Positions 46,055 to 55,379 of a stretch of DNA of 64,000 nt are shown piece after piece. The DNA comes from Lentisphaeria bacterium UBA1791 (lineage in GTDB: Bacteria > Verrucomicrobiota > Lentisphaeria > Victivallales > Victivallaceae). The notes beneath the pieces were generated by a model. The model did not search any database. It worked only from the letters and a program-made list of their open reading frames with translations, and was not told where the DNA came from. The stretch is taken from positions 6,872 through 70,871 of the forward strand of contig DCFZ01000055.1 in assembly GCA_002314455.1 (NCBI GenBank). Reading direction: 5' to 3'. The translations under genes and the position numbers were made by a program. Each line of letters begins with the position of its first letter. Position 1 is the first letter of the stretch.

Positions 46055-47115
46055 TGCAACGGCGTTCCGCTCTCAAAGTAGGCGATCTCCTCGCCGATCT
46101 CGCGCAGTGATTTTTCCAGACTTTGCCGCGTTGCGTCGGCATTTTCATCGGTGCCGGGCTTGTGATCGTAAAGCAAATAGTCCTTGCGGTGTGCAGTTTC
46201 CCCGACATTGGGCATGATGACGTTGGCGCCGGCGAGAATGCCGCGCTGCCGCCCGTCGAGAGGGGCGATCGCCTGCAGACTCGTCGCCGCGGCGATATTG
46301 ACGTCGCGGAGCATCAACCGCGTCAACGCGATCATATTGAGCGCAAGTTCAAGCCGCTGACATTTTTCCTTTCCGGTATCGGGATGCGCCTGACCCATCG
46401 GCGTGTCGCCGTGAGCGAGGTAGGGCCCCATGCCGATCATATCGAGATCCATGTCGCGGAAAAATTCAAGATCGTGTGCGAGATCGTCGAGCGTCTGCCC
46501 CGGAATGCCGATCATTACGCCGCTGCCGACGGTGAAGCCGGCGCTCCGCAGATCATCGAGCGCCTGTTTGCGCAATTCGTAGCGTGACGCAGTATCGTGG
46601 ATCTTGTGAAAAAGCACCGGGTTGGTCGACTCGATCCGCAGTAAATAGCGGTCGGCGCCCGCCGCGCGCCAGCGCCGGTAAACGCCGATGCTCTCTTCGC
46701 CGCACGAAAGCGTGACGCCGAGGGCGGGGAAACGATGTTTGATCACCTCGACCAGACGCGCGACGCGATCGGTGAACGCGTCGTCGTTGCGCTCGCCGCT
46801 TTGCAGGACGACGGCGCCGTAGCCGTGGTCGGCGGCAAACTGTACGCCGGCAAGGATTTCGTCATCGTCCAGCGTGTAGCGGGTGACTTTGGCGTTGCTT
46901 TTGCGGATGCCGCAATAAAGACAGTCGCATCGGCAGACGTTGGAAAATTCGATCAGTCCGCGCAGGAAGACGCGCGCGCCGACGATCTCGCGCTTGACGC
47001 GCAGCGCGGCACGGCGAAGTTCTTCAGCCGCATCGCCTTGTCGCGCAAGCAGTTGGGTGATCTCGTCGTGCCGGGGCATTCTGCCCCTTGAAATTTCTTC
47101 AATCAAGCAATCCAT
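46030..47115 (-). CDS. hydE: [FeFe]-hydrogenase maturase HydE (radical SAM)
   Basis: A 361-residue radical SAM enzyme. Cluster ligands C61, C65 and C68 (CRCDCLYC) follow the HydE-type LRGLIEFSNV lead. Other HydE markers are VVLQSGE, LRIESTNPVLFHKIH, GSGVMIGIPGQT and TSLQAI ... GANVIMPN. HydE makes part of the H-cluster with HydF and HydG, which are not here; a PylB-like or other role is possible. Its start overlaps the pepF end. Confidence 0.88.
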   Translation of the reverse strand: MDCLIEEISRGRMPRHDEITQLLARQGDAAEELRRAALRVKREIVGARVFLRGLIEFSNVCRCDCLYCGIRKSNAKVTRYTLDDDEILAGVQFAADHGYGAVVLQSGERNDDAFTDRVARLVEVIKHRFPALGVTLSCGEESIGVYRRWRAAGADRYLLRIESTNPVLFHKIHDTASRYELRKQALDDLRSAGFTVGSGVMIGIPGQTLDDLAHDLEFFRDMDLDMIGMGPYLAHGDTPMGQAHPDTGKEKCQRLELALNMIALTRLMLRDVNIAAATSLQAIAPLDGRQRGILAGANVIMPNVGETAHRKDYLLYDHKPGTDENADATRQSLEKSLREIGEEIAYFESGTPLHYTRRTTR

Positions 47116-48892
47116 TGCCGGAAAATTCCAATTCCTTTTGCATGGCGTCGACGATTTCGCCGAAATAATCGAGCGCGGCGTGGACCGGCGCCGGCGTGGA
47201 AAGGTCGACCCCCGCGTCGCGCATGATGTCGAGCGCGTCTTTGGAACCGCCCGCCGAGAGGAAGCCGAAATAGCGATCGGTCTTACCCGAGAGGATGTCT
47301 TTTGCCAGCTTCAGCGCCGCGCTCATGCCCGTCGCGTATTTGTAGACGTAAAAGTCGTAATAGAAGTGGGGGATACGCGCCCACTCGAGCGCGATGAGAC
47401 GACTCGGTTTGACCTCTGATCCGTAGTAGAGCCGGTTGAGCTTGAAATACTCTTTTTCCAGCAGATCGGCGGAAAGCGGCGTACCCTTTTCGCAGTGCGA
47501 ATGGATCAACTCCTCAAATTCCGCAAACATCGTCTGGCGGTAGATCGTGCCGCGGATCTCGTCGGCGAGGTGGCCGTACAAATAGGCGCAGAATTCGTGA
47601 TCGTTGCGATTTTCCTTGAGGAGGTATTCAAAAAGCAGTGCTTCGTTGGTCGTGCTGGCGACTTCGGCGACGAAAATCTCGTAGTCGGCGTAGTGGTAGC
47701 TCTGGTGCGTGCGGCTGTAGTAGCTGTGGAGCGAATGCCCGAGTTCGTGCGCGAGCGTGAAAACGTCGTTGAGCGTGCCGTTGAAATTCAACAGCAAGTA
47801 GGGGTAGCTGTCGAAACAGCCGCTCGAGTAGGCGCCGGAGCGTTTCCCCTTGCGCTCGGGGGCGTCGATCCACCGTTCGGAAAAGGCGCGTTCGAGAATT
47901 TCGCCGTACTCCTTGCCGAGCGGAGCGAGCGCCGCCTTGACGAGTTTCGCCGCTTCATCAAAGGTATAGCGCTTGTTGCAAGCGGGCAACAGCGGATTGT
48001 AGATGTCGTACATGTCGAGCTTGTCGAGCTTCAACACCTTTTTGCGCAAGGTGATGTAGCGGTAAAAGGCGTCGAGGTGGCTGTGGACGGCTTCGATGAG
48101 GTTGTGGTAAACGTCGACCGGGATCGCATCGCCGTCGAGCGCGGCGCTCAGCGCGGAATCGTAATGGCGCAGTTGCGCTTCGGCGACGTGGACTTTGACA
48201 TTTCCTTCGAGCGTCGATGCAAAGGTATTGCGGAACTTCCGGTACGTCTTGTAGAGCTTCCCGAACGCCTTTTTGCGCACGTTGCGGTCGGCGGATTCAA
48301 GAAAGGTGAGGTAATTTCCGTGCGTGAGGGGGATCCGCTTGCCTTGCTCGTCGACACTCTTGGAAAAGTCGAGTTCCGCGTCGTTGAGGATCTCAAAGGT
48401 GTTGGACGAACTGCCGAGCGCGTCGGAAAGGACGCCGAGCATTTTTTCTTCCGGTTCGCTCAAGGAATGCTGTTTGCGCCGCAGGATGAAGCGGATCGTA
48501 TATTCGTAGGGCTTGAGCGCTTTGTCCTGCAGGAACTTTTCGATCTTGTCGTTGTCGATGGCGAGCAGTTCCGGGTCGAACCACGCTTGCGTCGGTGCGA
48601 GCTTGGCAAGCAACGCCGAAACGCGGTCGACTTTTGCGCGATTGGCGTTGATGAGCGTATTCTCGTCGCTTTTCAAATGGGCGAAGACGTAGACCTTTTC
48701 GACCAGCCGGTCGAAATCGTCGGAAGCTGAGATCGCCGCCGCCAGCATTTCGGGCGATTGGGCAAGCTTTCCGCGAAAAGCGAGGAATTTTTTCGCCAGC
48801 GGTTCAATACGGGCAAAATCCTTTTCCCAACTTTCGGCGTCGGCATAAAGCGCCTCGAGGTTCCAGACAGGGAGATGGTTGTTGTCGTTCAT
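47099..48892 (-). CDS. pepF: oligoendopeptidase F
   Basis: A cytoplasmic zinc peptidase of family M3, 597 residues, normal length. The active site ALAHELGHSLHSYYS is at about residues 378-392, with the third zinc ligand in the following ..FVAEVASTTNEALL. It degrades short peptides. It is the middle gene of ampG-like-pepF-hydE. Confidence 0.95.
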   Translation of the reverse strand: MNDNNHLPVWNLEALYADAESWEKDFARIEPLAKKFLAFRGKLAQSPEMLAAAISASDDFDRLVEKVYVFAHLKSDENTLINANRAKVDRVSALLAKLAPTQAWFDPELLAIDNDKIEKFLQDKALKPYEYTIRFILRRKQHSLSEPEEKMLGVLSDALGSSSNTFEILNDAELDFSKSVDEQGKRIPLTHGNYLTFLESADRNVRKKAFGKLYKTYRKFRNTFASTLEGNVKVHVAEAQLRHYDSALSAALDGDAIPVDVYHNLIEAVHSHLDAFYRYITLRKKVLKLDKLDMYDIYNPLLPACNKRYTFDEAAKLVKAALAPLGKEYGEILERAFSERWIDAPERKGKRSGAYSSGCFDSYPYLLLNFNGTLNDVFTLAHELGHSLHSYYSRTHQSYHYADYEIFVAEVASTTNEALLFEYLLKENRNDHEFCAYLYGHLADEIRGTIYRQTMFAEFEELIHSHCEKGTPLSADLLEKEYFKLNRLYYGSEVKPSRLIALEWARIPHFYYDFYVYKYATGMSAALKLAKDILSGKTDRYFGFLSAGGSKDALDIMRDAGVDLSTPAPVHAALDYFGEIVDAMQKELEFSGNGLLD

Positions 48893-48901
48893 ACAGAGAT
48901 C

Positions 48902-50179
48902 CTATTTTGAGTGGTTTTGTTTCCCGAAAGATTCAGGCAAATAGCGACAGACGACAATCGTCACAGCAAAACTTGCGAACGTCGCCACCGTCACCCAGAG
49001 GAAAAAGAGCTGATATTTCCCGAGCGCCGGCAGATAATGCGGCAACGAAACGAGAATCTTGCCGGAAACGACGCCCGGCAACCGCAGGCCGAGGATCATC
49101 AGACAAGTGAGATACGAAAAGATCGTCGTCTGAAATCTGCCGCATTTCCCTGCAAGATAAAGCATCAGCAACATATAGCCCGAGAAGCCGAAGCCGTAAC
49201 CGAATTGTTCGACGGAAATGATCGTCGCCTGCAATCCCGGATGGCGGACGGGGAAAAACGCCCAGAGCAAATAGAGCAAATCGGGCACGTTGAGCAAAAG
49301 CGCCATCGGGAAAAGCGTTTTCTTGAGCCCCCAGTGCGCCGCCGCCCAGCCGCCCGCTACGCCGCCTGCGAGCATCGCCGCCACCGCGTAGACGCCGTTG
49401 AAAAAGCTGTAGCGCGATAACGTCATTGCGCCGCCGTCGGGCGCGAGCAAAAAGAGTTTGCCGACGATCACAAGTTGCGCTTCCGCAAAACGGTAAAAGA
49501 GGAGAAAGAGCAAAAATGCCCCGAGATGCGGCAGTTTGCCCAAAAATTTGACCGCTTCAAGCCAACTTTGTGCGGCACGCGCTTCCAGTTGCCGCTCTTT
49601 GGGCAAAGCGAAAATATGCCAGACGGCGAGGAGGAAAAAGACGGTCGCCCCGAGTGCAAACGCTTGTTGCCACGGAGAAAATCCGTGGAAAGTTTTCGTA
49701 TTGGCGACAAAGATCAGCAATCCCCCGTTGGCGAGGATCATCGCCGCGCGGTAGCAGACGCTGCGCCAGCCGGAGTAAACGGCCTGTTGATGGCTGTCGA
49801 GCGCGACGAGGTAAAAGCCGTCGGCGGCAATGTCGTGCGTCGCTGAAAAGAACGCTCCGGCAAGCAGAAGATAAAAGAGCGCTTGAGGCAGTGGATCCAG
49901 CAACAACACCGCGGCGCCGAAAGCAAGGCAAAGCGCGAACTGCATTGCAATGATCCACTTTTTCTTGGTTGCCGTACAGTCGATGAGCGACGACCAGAGC
50001 GGCTTGAAAACCCATGGAAAACCGAGGATGCTGACATTGCGGGCGATTGTTTCGGGGGCTTCACCCAGCGCGGCAAAGAGGACGACGGCGACTTCGCAGA
50101 TGATCGCCGCCGGCACCCCCTCCGCAAAATAGAGCGAAAAGATCCACGAGGGGAAACACTTGTTGATGGATTTCGGCAT
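48902..50179 (-). CDS. AmpG-like MFS transporter
   Basis: A 425-residue membrane protein with about 12 helices, resembling muropeptide permease AmpG (SLYFAEGVPAAII at the N-terminus, LGFPWVFKPLWSSLID with the family's KP.W..L.D motif, SATHDIAADGFYL). AmpG imports GlcNAc-anhydroMurNAc peptides for wall recycling, so a role with the oligopeptidase next door is plausible. The substrate is inference. Confidence 0.85.
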   Translation of the reverse strand: MPKSINKCFPSWIFSLYFAEGVPAAIICEVAVVLFAALGEAPETIARNVSILGFPWVFKPLWSSLIDCTATKKKWIIAMQFALCLAFGAAVLLLDPLPQALFYLLLAGAFFSATHDIAADGFYLVALDSHQQAVYSGWRSVCYRAAMILANGGLLIFVANTKTFHGFSPWQQAFALGATVFFLLAVWHIFALPKERQLEARAAQSWLEAVKFLGKLPHLGAFLLFLLFYRFAEAQLVIVGKLFLLAPDGGAMTLSRYSFFNGVYAVAAMLAGGVAGGWAAAHWGLKKTLFPMALLLNVPDLLYLLWAFFPVRHPGLQATIISVEQFGYGFGFSGYMLLMLYLAGKCGRFQTTIFSYLTCLMILGLRLPGVVSGKILVSLPHYLPALGKYQLFFLWVTVATFASFAVTIVVCRYLPESFGKQNHSK

Positions 50180-50194
50180 TTTTTATCCTCTTGA

Positions 50195-50235
50195 AATAAA
50201 AACGCGGTTCCCTCAAAAATTCAGGGAAACCGCGT
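50195..50235 (-). terminator. Rho-independent terminator after guaA
   Basis: On the minus strand, arms 50235-50223 and 50213-50202 pair over 12 bp with one bulged base, followed by a T-rich run (50201-50195). Confidence 0.85.
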
Positions 50236-50259
50236 TGGATTGCAACTTTGTAAAAAGTT

Positions 50260-51243
50260 TTATTCCCACTCAATCGTCGCGGGGCCCTTGGGGCTCAGAT
50301 CGTAGAGCACGCGGCAGACACCCGGCACTTCGGCGAGAATCCGGTCGGTGATCTTCTTGAGGAGCGCCCAGTCGAGTTCCGGCACGGTCGCCGACATCGC
50401 GTCGACGGTGTTGACGGCGCGGATGATGACCGGCCAGTCGAAAACGCGCTTGCCGTCGCGGACGCCGGTCGAGCGGTAATCGGGCACGACCGTAAAGAAC
50501 TGCCAGACTTTGCCGACCAAACCGGCATTGGCGAATTCTTCGCGCAGGATCGCGTCGGCTTCGCGCAACGCGTTGAGGCGGTCGCGGGTGATCGCACCGG
50601 TGCAGCGGACGCCGAGACCGGGGCCCGGGAAGGGCTGACGGTTGACCATCGAGTCGGGCAGACCGAGGGCGGCGCCGACGACGCGGACTTCATCCTTGAA
50701 GAGCAGTTTGACGGGCTCGACCAACTGGAATTTGAGATCTTCCGGCAAACCGCCGACGTTGTGGTGCGCCTTGACGCCGTGGCTTTCGAGGATGTCGGGG
50801 TAGATCGTCCCCTGCGCGAGGAAGTCGATGTTTTCCAGTTTGCGCGCTTCTTCTTCGAAGACGCGGATGAATTCGCCGCCGATGACCTTGCGCTTGGCTT
50901 CGGGTTCGGCAACGCCCGCGAGTTTGTCGAGGAAACGGTCGGTCGCATCGACGTAGATCAGATTCGCCGCCATCTGGTTGCGGAAAACTTCGATGACCTG
51001 TTCGCTTTCGCCTTTGCGCATCAGACCGTGATTGACGTGAACGCAGACGAGCTGTTTGCCGATCGCCTTGACGAGCAACGCCGCGACGACGCTGCTGTCG
51101 ACACCGCCGGAAAGCGCGAGCAACACCTTGCCCGTGCCGACTTGAGCGCGCACTTTGGCGATCTCTTCGGCAATGAATTTTTCAGCGAGTTCGCGGGTGT
51201 TGATCCGCTTCATATCAGCCGGTCTCACATTTTCATCGATCAT
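50260..51243 (-). CDS. guaA: GMP synthase ATP-pyrophosphatase subunit (no GATase domain)
   Basis: Adenylates XMP and accepts ammonia to make GMP. The 327 residues cover only the PP-loop ATPase (SGGVDS at 45-50) and the C-terminal dimerisation domain (FPGPGLGVR, PDYRSTGVRDGKR, SPKGPATIEWE). The glutamine amidotransferase domain usually fused in front is missing. The gene starts with its own promoter and ribosome site, so this is a natural split enzyme and not a truncation. The glutaminase partner is not in the window. Confidence 0.93.
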   Translation of the reverse strand: MIDENVRPADMKRINTRELAEKFIAEEIAKVRAQVGTGKVLLALSGGVDSSVVAALLVKAIGKQLVCVHVNHGLMRKGESEQVIEVFRNQMAANLIYVDATDRFLDKLAGVAEPEAKRKVIGGEFIRVFEEEARKLENIDFLAQGTIYPDILESHGVKAHHNVGGLPEDLKFQLVEPVKLLFKDEVRVVGAALGLPDSMVNRQPFPGPGLGVRCTGAITRDRLNALREADAILREEFANAGLVGKVWQFFTVVPDYRSTGVRDGKRVFDWPVIIRAVNTVDAMSATVPELDWALLKKITDRILAEVPGVCRVLYDLSPKGPATIEWE

Positions 51244-51273
51244 AGTGAAATTCCTTTATTTTGTTGTTGTTTT

Positions 51274-51302
51274 AATATAACAAAAAAGGAGCGATTTGTC
51301 AA
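51274..51302 (-). promoter_or_regulatory. promoter of guaA (minus strand)
   Basis: On the minus strand TTGACA (51302-51297), 17 bp, TATATT (51279-51274): the best consensus in the window. Confidence 0.85.
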
Positions 51303-51399
51303 TCGAAACCCGAAAAAAATCTACAAAAAAACGTGTTAAAAATATAAAAAGGTAATTTAGTAAGGAAATTTTGCCGTCTTCTTTGGGGCGGCGTTCAAA

Positions 51400-51426
51400 A
51401 AGAAAAAAGCACGAAACGTTATCGTG
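51400..51426 (-). terminator. possible terminator at the end of the ung operon
   Basis: On the minus strand a 5-bp stem (51426-51422 with 51414-51410), loop of 7, then a T-rich tract. It includes the ung stop codon. The stem is short, so this is tentative. Confidence 0.45.
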
Positions 51427-52072
51427 TCCAGCGCCACGGCGCGAGAAACTTTTCCGACTGCGAAAAGGGGGCGCTGCCGAAAAAACCGCGGTGGGCGGAA
51501 AGGGGCGACGGGTGGGGCGCGGCAAGGATCAGGTGGTCGCGATCTTGCGCGATCAGCTCTTTTTTGCCGATGGCGAAATTGCCCCAGAGGATGAAAACCT
51601 TGTGACGCTCCTTTTGCGCGATGGCGCGCACGATCGCGTCGGTGAACTTTTCCCAGTGGAGCTTGCGGTGGCTGCCCGGTTGATTTTGCCGCACGGAAAG
51701 CACGCTGTTGAGCAACAAAACGCCATTTTTCGCCCACGGCGCAAGATCGGTCGAAGCGGGGCAGGGCACGCCGAGGTCGCGGCTGTATTCCTGAAAGATG
51801 TTGCGAAGCGACGGGGGCGTTTTGACGCCGTCGGGCACGGAAAACGCGAGTCCCTGCGCTTCGCCCGGGTTGTGATAGGGGTCCTGCCCGATGATGACGA
51901 CTTGGATTGCCTGCGGCGGCGTCAATTCGAGCGCGTGAAACAGCGCGCCGCGCGGCGGGTAGACCGTCTGCGTTTCGCGTTCGGCTTCGACGCCCGCGAG
52001 GATCCGGTCAAGATGCGCAAAGTCGGCGAAGCCGTCGAGATAGCTTTTCCAGGCGTCGGGCAAAAAATCCAT
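51419..52072 (-). CDS. ung: uracil-DNA glycosylase, family 1
   Basis: Removes uracil from DNA, 217 residues. GQDPYH (62-67) holds the catalytic Asp64, LLLNSVLSVRQ binds uracil, and HPSPLSAHRGFFGS is the minor-groove loop. It is the last gene of a six-gene minus-strand operon. Confidence 0.97.
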   Translation of the reverse strand: MDFLPDAWKSYLDGFADFAHLDRILAGVEAERETQTVYPPRGALFHALELTPPQAIQVVIIGQDPYHNPGEAQGLAFSVPDGVKTPPSLRNIFQEYSRDLGVPCPASTDLAPWAKNGVLLLNSVLSVRQNQPGSHRKLHWEKFTDAIVRAIAQKERHKVFILWGNFAIGKKELIAQDRDHLILAAPHPSPLSAHRGFFGSAPFSQSEKFLAPWRWTR

Positions 52073-52077
52073 CGCGC

Positions 52078-53085
52078 TTAAAGTTCCGAGATCGAAACGC
52101 GCACCTTTGAGGTGATGCTTTCGCCGGGCGCAAGCATCGGCAAGATCCCCTTGGCGGCGTTTGCCGCCTGACCTTCGGGAAGGCAGTTCGCCGGTTCAAG
52201 ACCGAGGACGTATTCGCCTTGCCCCATCATTTTCCACTCGATGAGATAGGGCAACTCTTTGGTGCGGTAGCTGACGCGAAGTTTCCGTTTGCTGTCGTAA
52301 TTGACGAGTTCGATCGCGGCGAAGCCGTCGGCGTCCGCCGGGATCTTGTGATAAAAGACCTGTTCCGTGAAACCGGCTTGCGGCGCTTCCATATACTGCC
52401 ACGCCTTGAGCCCCGCTTGGGCAACGGCGTTTTGCGGCACGACTTCGTGCTCCGGCGCTTCGAGCGTCGCGCCAAAGGAAACGAGCGGCCAGCCGAAATT
52501 CATGTGCAGCAACAGCATGTAAGGCGATTGGCGGAAACCGTCGTTGGTGACGGAGTTTTCGATCTCGATCGTATTGTCGCCGTAGGCGGTTGTGATCGTG
52601 CGGCGCAACAGCAGATTTTCGCCGAAAACGCGCGCGTGGCGCGCCGTGCCGGAAACGGTCAAAACATAGCGGCCGTTTTCCCACTTGGCGGAAGTGCTCA
52701 AATCGGAAACCGGCGTGTGCGAGATCCTGCCGTGGAGCCCGTGGCTTTCGCCGTTGACTTCGCCGGGACCGCCGACGTTGAGAAGCCCCGCGGTTGTCAG
52801 CATGCCGCCGCCCCAGGTGCGGAGCCACTCGAAGCCCTGCGCGTCGTAAAAGGCGGGGCTGGCGCTGCCGTCGTTGGGGAGCCAGACGAAATTCTGCCCA
52901 GAAAAGCTTGCTTCGCCGATGTCGAGCGCGCGGTCGGGGTAAACGCAGAAATGCAAGCCGCTGCCGTTGTCGACGTCGACGAGCCGCATGCCTCTGCCGG
53001 GGCCTTCGGCGATTTCCAGTTGACGGATGGCGGCAAGTTGACGCAACGAGCCGAGCGCGGGACGGTCACTTTCGGTATAGCTCAT
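52078..53085 (-). CDS. aldose 1-epimerase-like protein (DUF4432 type)
   Basis: A 335-residue galactose-mutarotase-fold protein. Visible pieces: RALDIGEASFSGQNFVW, GFEWLRTWGGGMLTTAGL, SHGLHGRISHTP, and LLLHMNFGWPL in the middle with the conserved His. The DUF4432 group is related to aldose epimerases; substrates are mostly unknown. With nagA in the operon a sugar role is likely. The start overlaps the chorismate-mutase stop (ATGA). Confidence 0.8.
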   Translation of the reverse strand: MSYTESDRPALGSLRQLAAIRQLEIAEGPGRGMRLVDVDNGSGLHFCVYPDRALDIGEASFSGQNFVWLPNDGSASPAFYDAQGFEWLRTWGGGMLTTAGLLNVGGPGEVNGESHGLHGRISHTPVSDLSTSAKWENGRYVLTVSGTARHARVFGENLLLRRTITTAYGDNTIEIENSVTNDGFRQSPYMLLLHMNFGWPLVSFGATLEAPEHEVVPQNAVAQAGLKAWQYMEAPQAGFTEQVFYHKIPADADGFAAIELVNYDSKRKLRVSYRTKELPYLIEWKMMGQGEYVLGLEPANCLPEGQAANAAKGILPMLAPGESITSKVRVSISEL

Positions 53086-53345
53086 AAATCCTCCTGAATT
53101 TTGCGGGAAGCCGCCAAAATGGCGCGGTAAATGTCAAGTATTTGCGCTTCGGGGATCACCCCGCTGTTGAGTTGCGCGATTTTTTGGAGCAACAATTCTT
53201 CGCGCGCCGCATCCAGGACGGGCAGCGCGCGTTCTTTTTTATAAAGCCCGATCTCGCGGGAAAGCGCGCAACGCTCTTGGAGCGCGGCGACGATTTCGCG
53301 GTCGACGCGATCGATCTCGACGCGCAGTTGCGGCAGATCTTTCAT
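53082..53345 (-). CDS. chorismate mutase, AroQ type
   Basis: An 87-residue, all-helical protein. It has the AroQ order: LRVEIDRVDREIVAALQER (helix 1), SREIGLYKKERALPVLDAAREE with the catalytic Arg/Lys residues, and a C-terminal helix. It converts chorismate to prephenate. It is free-standing here, without a prephenate dehydratase fusion. It was located by eye inside a longer open frame, and ATG 53345 overlaps the methyltransferase stop. Confidence 0.85.
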   Translation of the reverse strand: MKDLPQLRVEIDRVDREIVAALQERCALSREIGLYKKERALPVLDAAREELLLQKIAQLNSGVIPEAQILDIYRAILAASRKIQEDL

Positions 53346-54181
53346 CGGATGAATCCTTTCCACGTGAGGCAAATGCCGGCGGGCAAAACTTTGCCGGTGC
53401 TTTCCGGAATGCTCATTTCGCGCGCGTCGATCTCGCCTTTTGAACCAAAAACTTGTTCGACGAGCCGCTGCAACACGAGGATGGAAAATCCGGGCGAGTG
53501 CGAACTCAAGACCAGCGTGAATTCCTTGCCCGGGCGGTGCAACGCCTTGCACGATTCCAGCAACGGCAAAAGATCGCTTTCGATTTTCCACAATTCGCCT
53601 TTGTTGCCGCGACCGAAAGTCGGCGGATCGAGGGCGATCAGATCGTACTGGGAGCCGCGGCGCAATTCGCGTTTGACGAATTTGTTGACGTCGTCGGCGA
53701 TCCAGCGGATCGTGTTGGGCACGTCGCAGTTGAGCTGTTGGATCTCGCGGCCCCATTCGATCATGCCGAGCGCGGCGTCGAGGTGACAGACTTTTGCGCC
53801 GGAACGCGCCATCGCCATACTGCCCAAGCCGGAGTAGCCGAAAAGATTGAGCATGTTTTTGTCTTTGCCGTCCAAATTGGCGAAAATCTGCCAGTTGGCG
53901 TACTGCTCGGCGAAAAAGCCGAGGTGGCCGAAGTTGGTCGGCTTGACCTTGATCCTGAAATTTGCGTACTCGATCACCCACGATTCGGGGAGCTTTTTCG
54001 ACCAGCCGCCCGTGCCGTCGTTTTTGCGGCAAAAGGTCGATTCCGCTGCTTCCCATTCGCACGCGGGCAATGAGGGCGCCCAAAAGGCGTTGAGGGCAGG
54101 GCGGATGATGCGGTGTTTCCCCACTTGTTCAAGTTTGCGCAGATTGCCGCTGTCTAAAAGTTGGTAAAGATCGTTATTCAT
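53342..54181 (-). CDS. class I SAM-dependent rRNA methyltransferase-like protein
   Basis: A 279-residue methyltransferase of the RlmI/RlmK-like group (Methyltrans_SAM). GHLGFFAEQYANW, NLFGYSGLGSMAMARSGA (SAM site), HLDAALGMIEWGREIQQLN and LDPPTFGRG (catalytic PP motif) are visible. It lacks the N-terminal PUA domain of RlmI. The exact rRNA target is unknown. Confidence 0.85.
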   Translation of the reverse strand: MNNDLYQLLDSGNLRKLEQVGKHRIIRPALNAFWAPSLPACEWEAAESTFCRKNDGTGGWSKKLPESWVIEYANFRIKVKPTNFGHLGFFAEQYANWQIFANLDGKDKNMLNLFGYSGLGSMAMARSGAKVCHLDAALGMIEWGREIQQLNCDVPNTIRWIADDVNKFVKRELRRGSQYDLIALDPPTFGRGNKGELWKIESDLLPLLESCKALHRPGKEFTLVLSSHSPGFSILVLQRLVEQVFGSKGEIDAREMSIPESTGKVLPAGICLTWKGFIR

Positions 54182-55361
54182 TTTGGTAGATCACTTCCCC
54201 GCGCCGCACGGTCATCAGCAAGCGGTTGGTTCCCTTTTCAAAGATCGCGAGGTCGGCGAGCCGCCCGGGGAGCAACACGCCGCGGTCGAGGAAGCCGAAA
54301 TTGCTCGCGGGATTGGCAGTGACCGCCTGTGCCGCGCGGGTCTCGGCGAGGTGCCCCGAACTCATCAAACTGTGCCAGCCGGTGTCGAGCATCGTCGTCG
54401 TGCCGGCGAAAATGCCGTCTTCCGTTTGGGAAAAGCCGTTGACCACCTTGATCGGCGTAGGGCCGATCCGGTAGTTGCCGTCGGGCATGTTGTACGCCAT
54501 CGTGCCGTCGCTGATGCCGATGATGCGGTTCGCCCGCTTGCAACGGCAGGCGAGATCGACCATCCGCGGGTGGACGTGGCGGCCGTCGATGATCATTTCG
54601 GCGGTGACGCGGGGGTCGGTCAGCACGATGCCGGCGAGGGTGATCTCGCGCTGGTGCAACGGCAACATACCGTTGAACAAATGCGTGCAGTAATTGGCGC
54701 CGGCGTCGATCGCACGCAAGGTTTTCTCGCCGTCGGCGAGACTGTGCCCCATCGACGGCTTGACGTCGACACTGCGCAGATATTCGATGAGCCTGGTGGC
54801 GTTTTCCAGTTCCGGGGCGAAGGTCATCATCTTGACGAGTCCGCCGCCCGCCGAGATCAATTCCTTGGCGAGATAAAGGTCGATCGGGCTGATCGCGCTT
54901 TCCGGCTGGGAACCGCGCCGGAGCGGATTGAGAAACGGTCCTTCCAAGTGGATCGCGAGCGGTTCCGCGCCGGGCATCGGCTTTTTCATCTCGTCGGCGA
55001 GGCGCGCCAGATTTTTGAGCATTTTTTCCGGTTCGTCGGCGACGACGCTCGGAAAAAATCCGGTGACGCCGCAACCGCCGAGCACGCGGCTCATTTCCTG
55101 CAACGTCGACGGTGAATCGGCGATCGTCGAGCAGTCGCAACCGCCGGCGCCGTGAATGTGGGTGTCGATGAAACCCGGCGTGATGTAGGCGTCTTTGAAA
55201 CAATGGATCTCAAAGGTGTCGTCCATCGCGAAACCGGAAAGTCCGCCGACGGCGAGAATGGTCTCGTCCTGAACCAGCACCGCCGCGTGTTCGATCGTGC
55301 GGTCGGGGGTGATCATGTAGTCCGCCTGATAGAGGACGCGATGTTTCTTTTTTTCGTTCAT
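54174..55361 (-). CDS. nagA: N-acetylglucosamine-6-phosphate deacetylase
   Basis: Amidohydrolase of 395 residues that frees acetate from GlcNAc-6-phosphate. Markers: PGFIDTHIHGAGG with the HxH metal pair, HLEGPFLNP, GHSLADGEKTL, THLFNGMLPLHQRE, the catalytic Asp in GISDGTMAYN, and NFGFLDRGVLLPGRLADL at the end. It works on amino sugars from peptidoglycan recycling or diet. The downstream partner nagB is not here. Confidence 0.95.
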   Translation of the reverse strand: MNEKKKHRVLYQADYMITPDRTIEHAAVLVQDETILAVGGLSGFAMDDTFEIHCFKDAYITPGFIDTHIHGAGGCDCSTIADSPSTLQEMSRVLGGCGVTGFFPSVVADEPEKMLKNLARLADEMKKPMPGAEPLAIHLEGPFLNPLRRGSQPESAISPIDLYLAKELISAGGGLVKMMTFAPELENATRLIEYLRSVDVKPSMGHSLADGEKTLRAIDAGANYCTHLFNGMLPLHQREITLAGIVLTDPRVTAEMIIDGRHVHPRMVDLACRCKRANRIIGISDGTMAYNMPDGNYRIGPTPIKVVNGFSQTEDGIFAGTTTMLDTGWHSLMSSGHLAETRAAQAVTANPASNFGFLDRGVLLPGRLADLAIFEKGTNRLLMTVRRGEVIYQNE

Positions 55362-55379
55362 CGTTTCACTTCACCGTCA

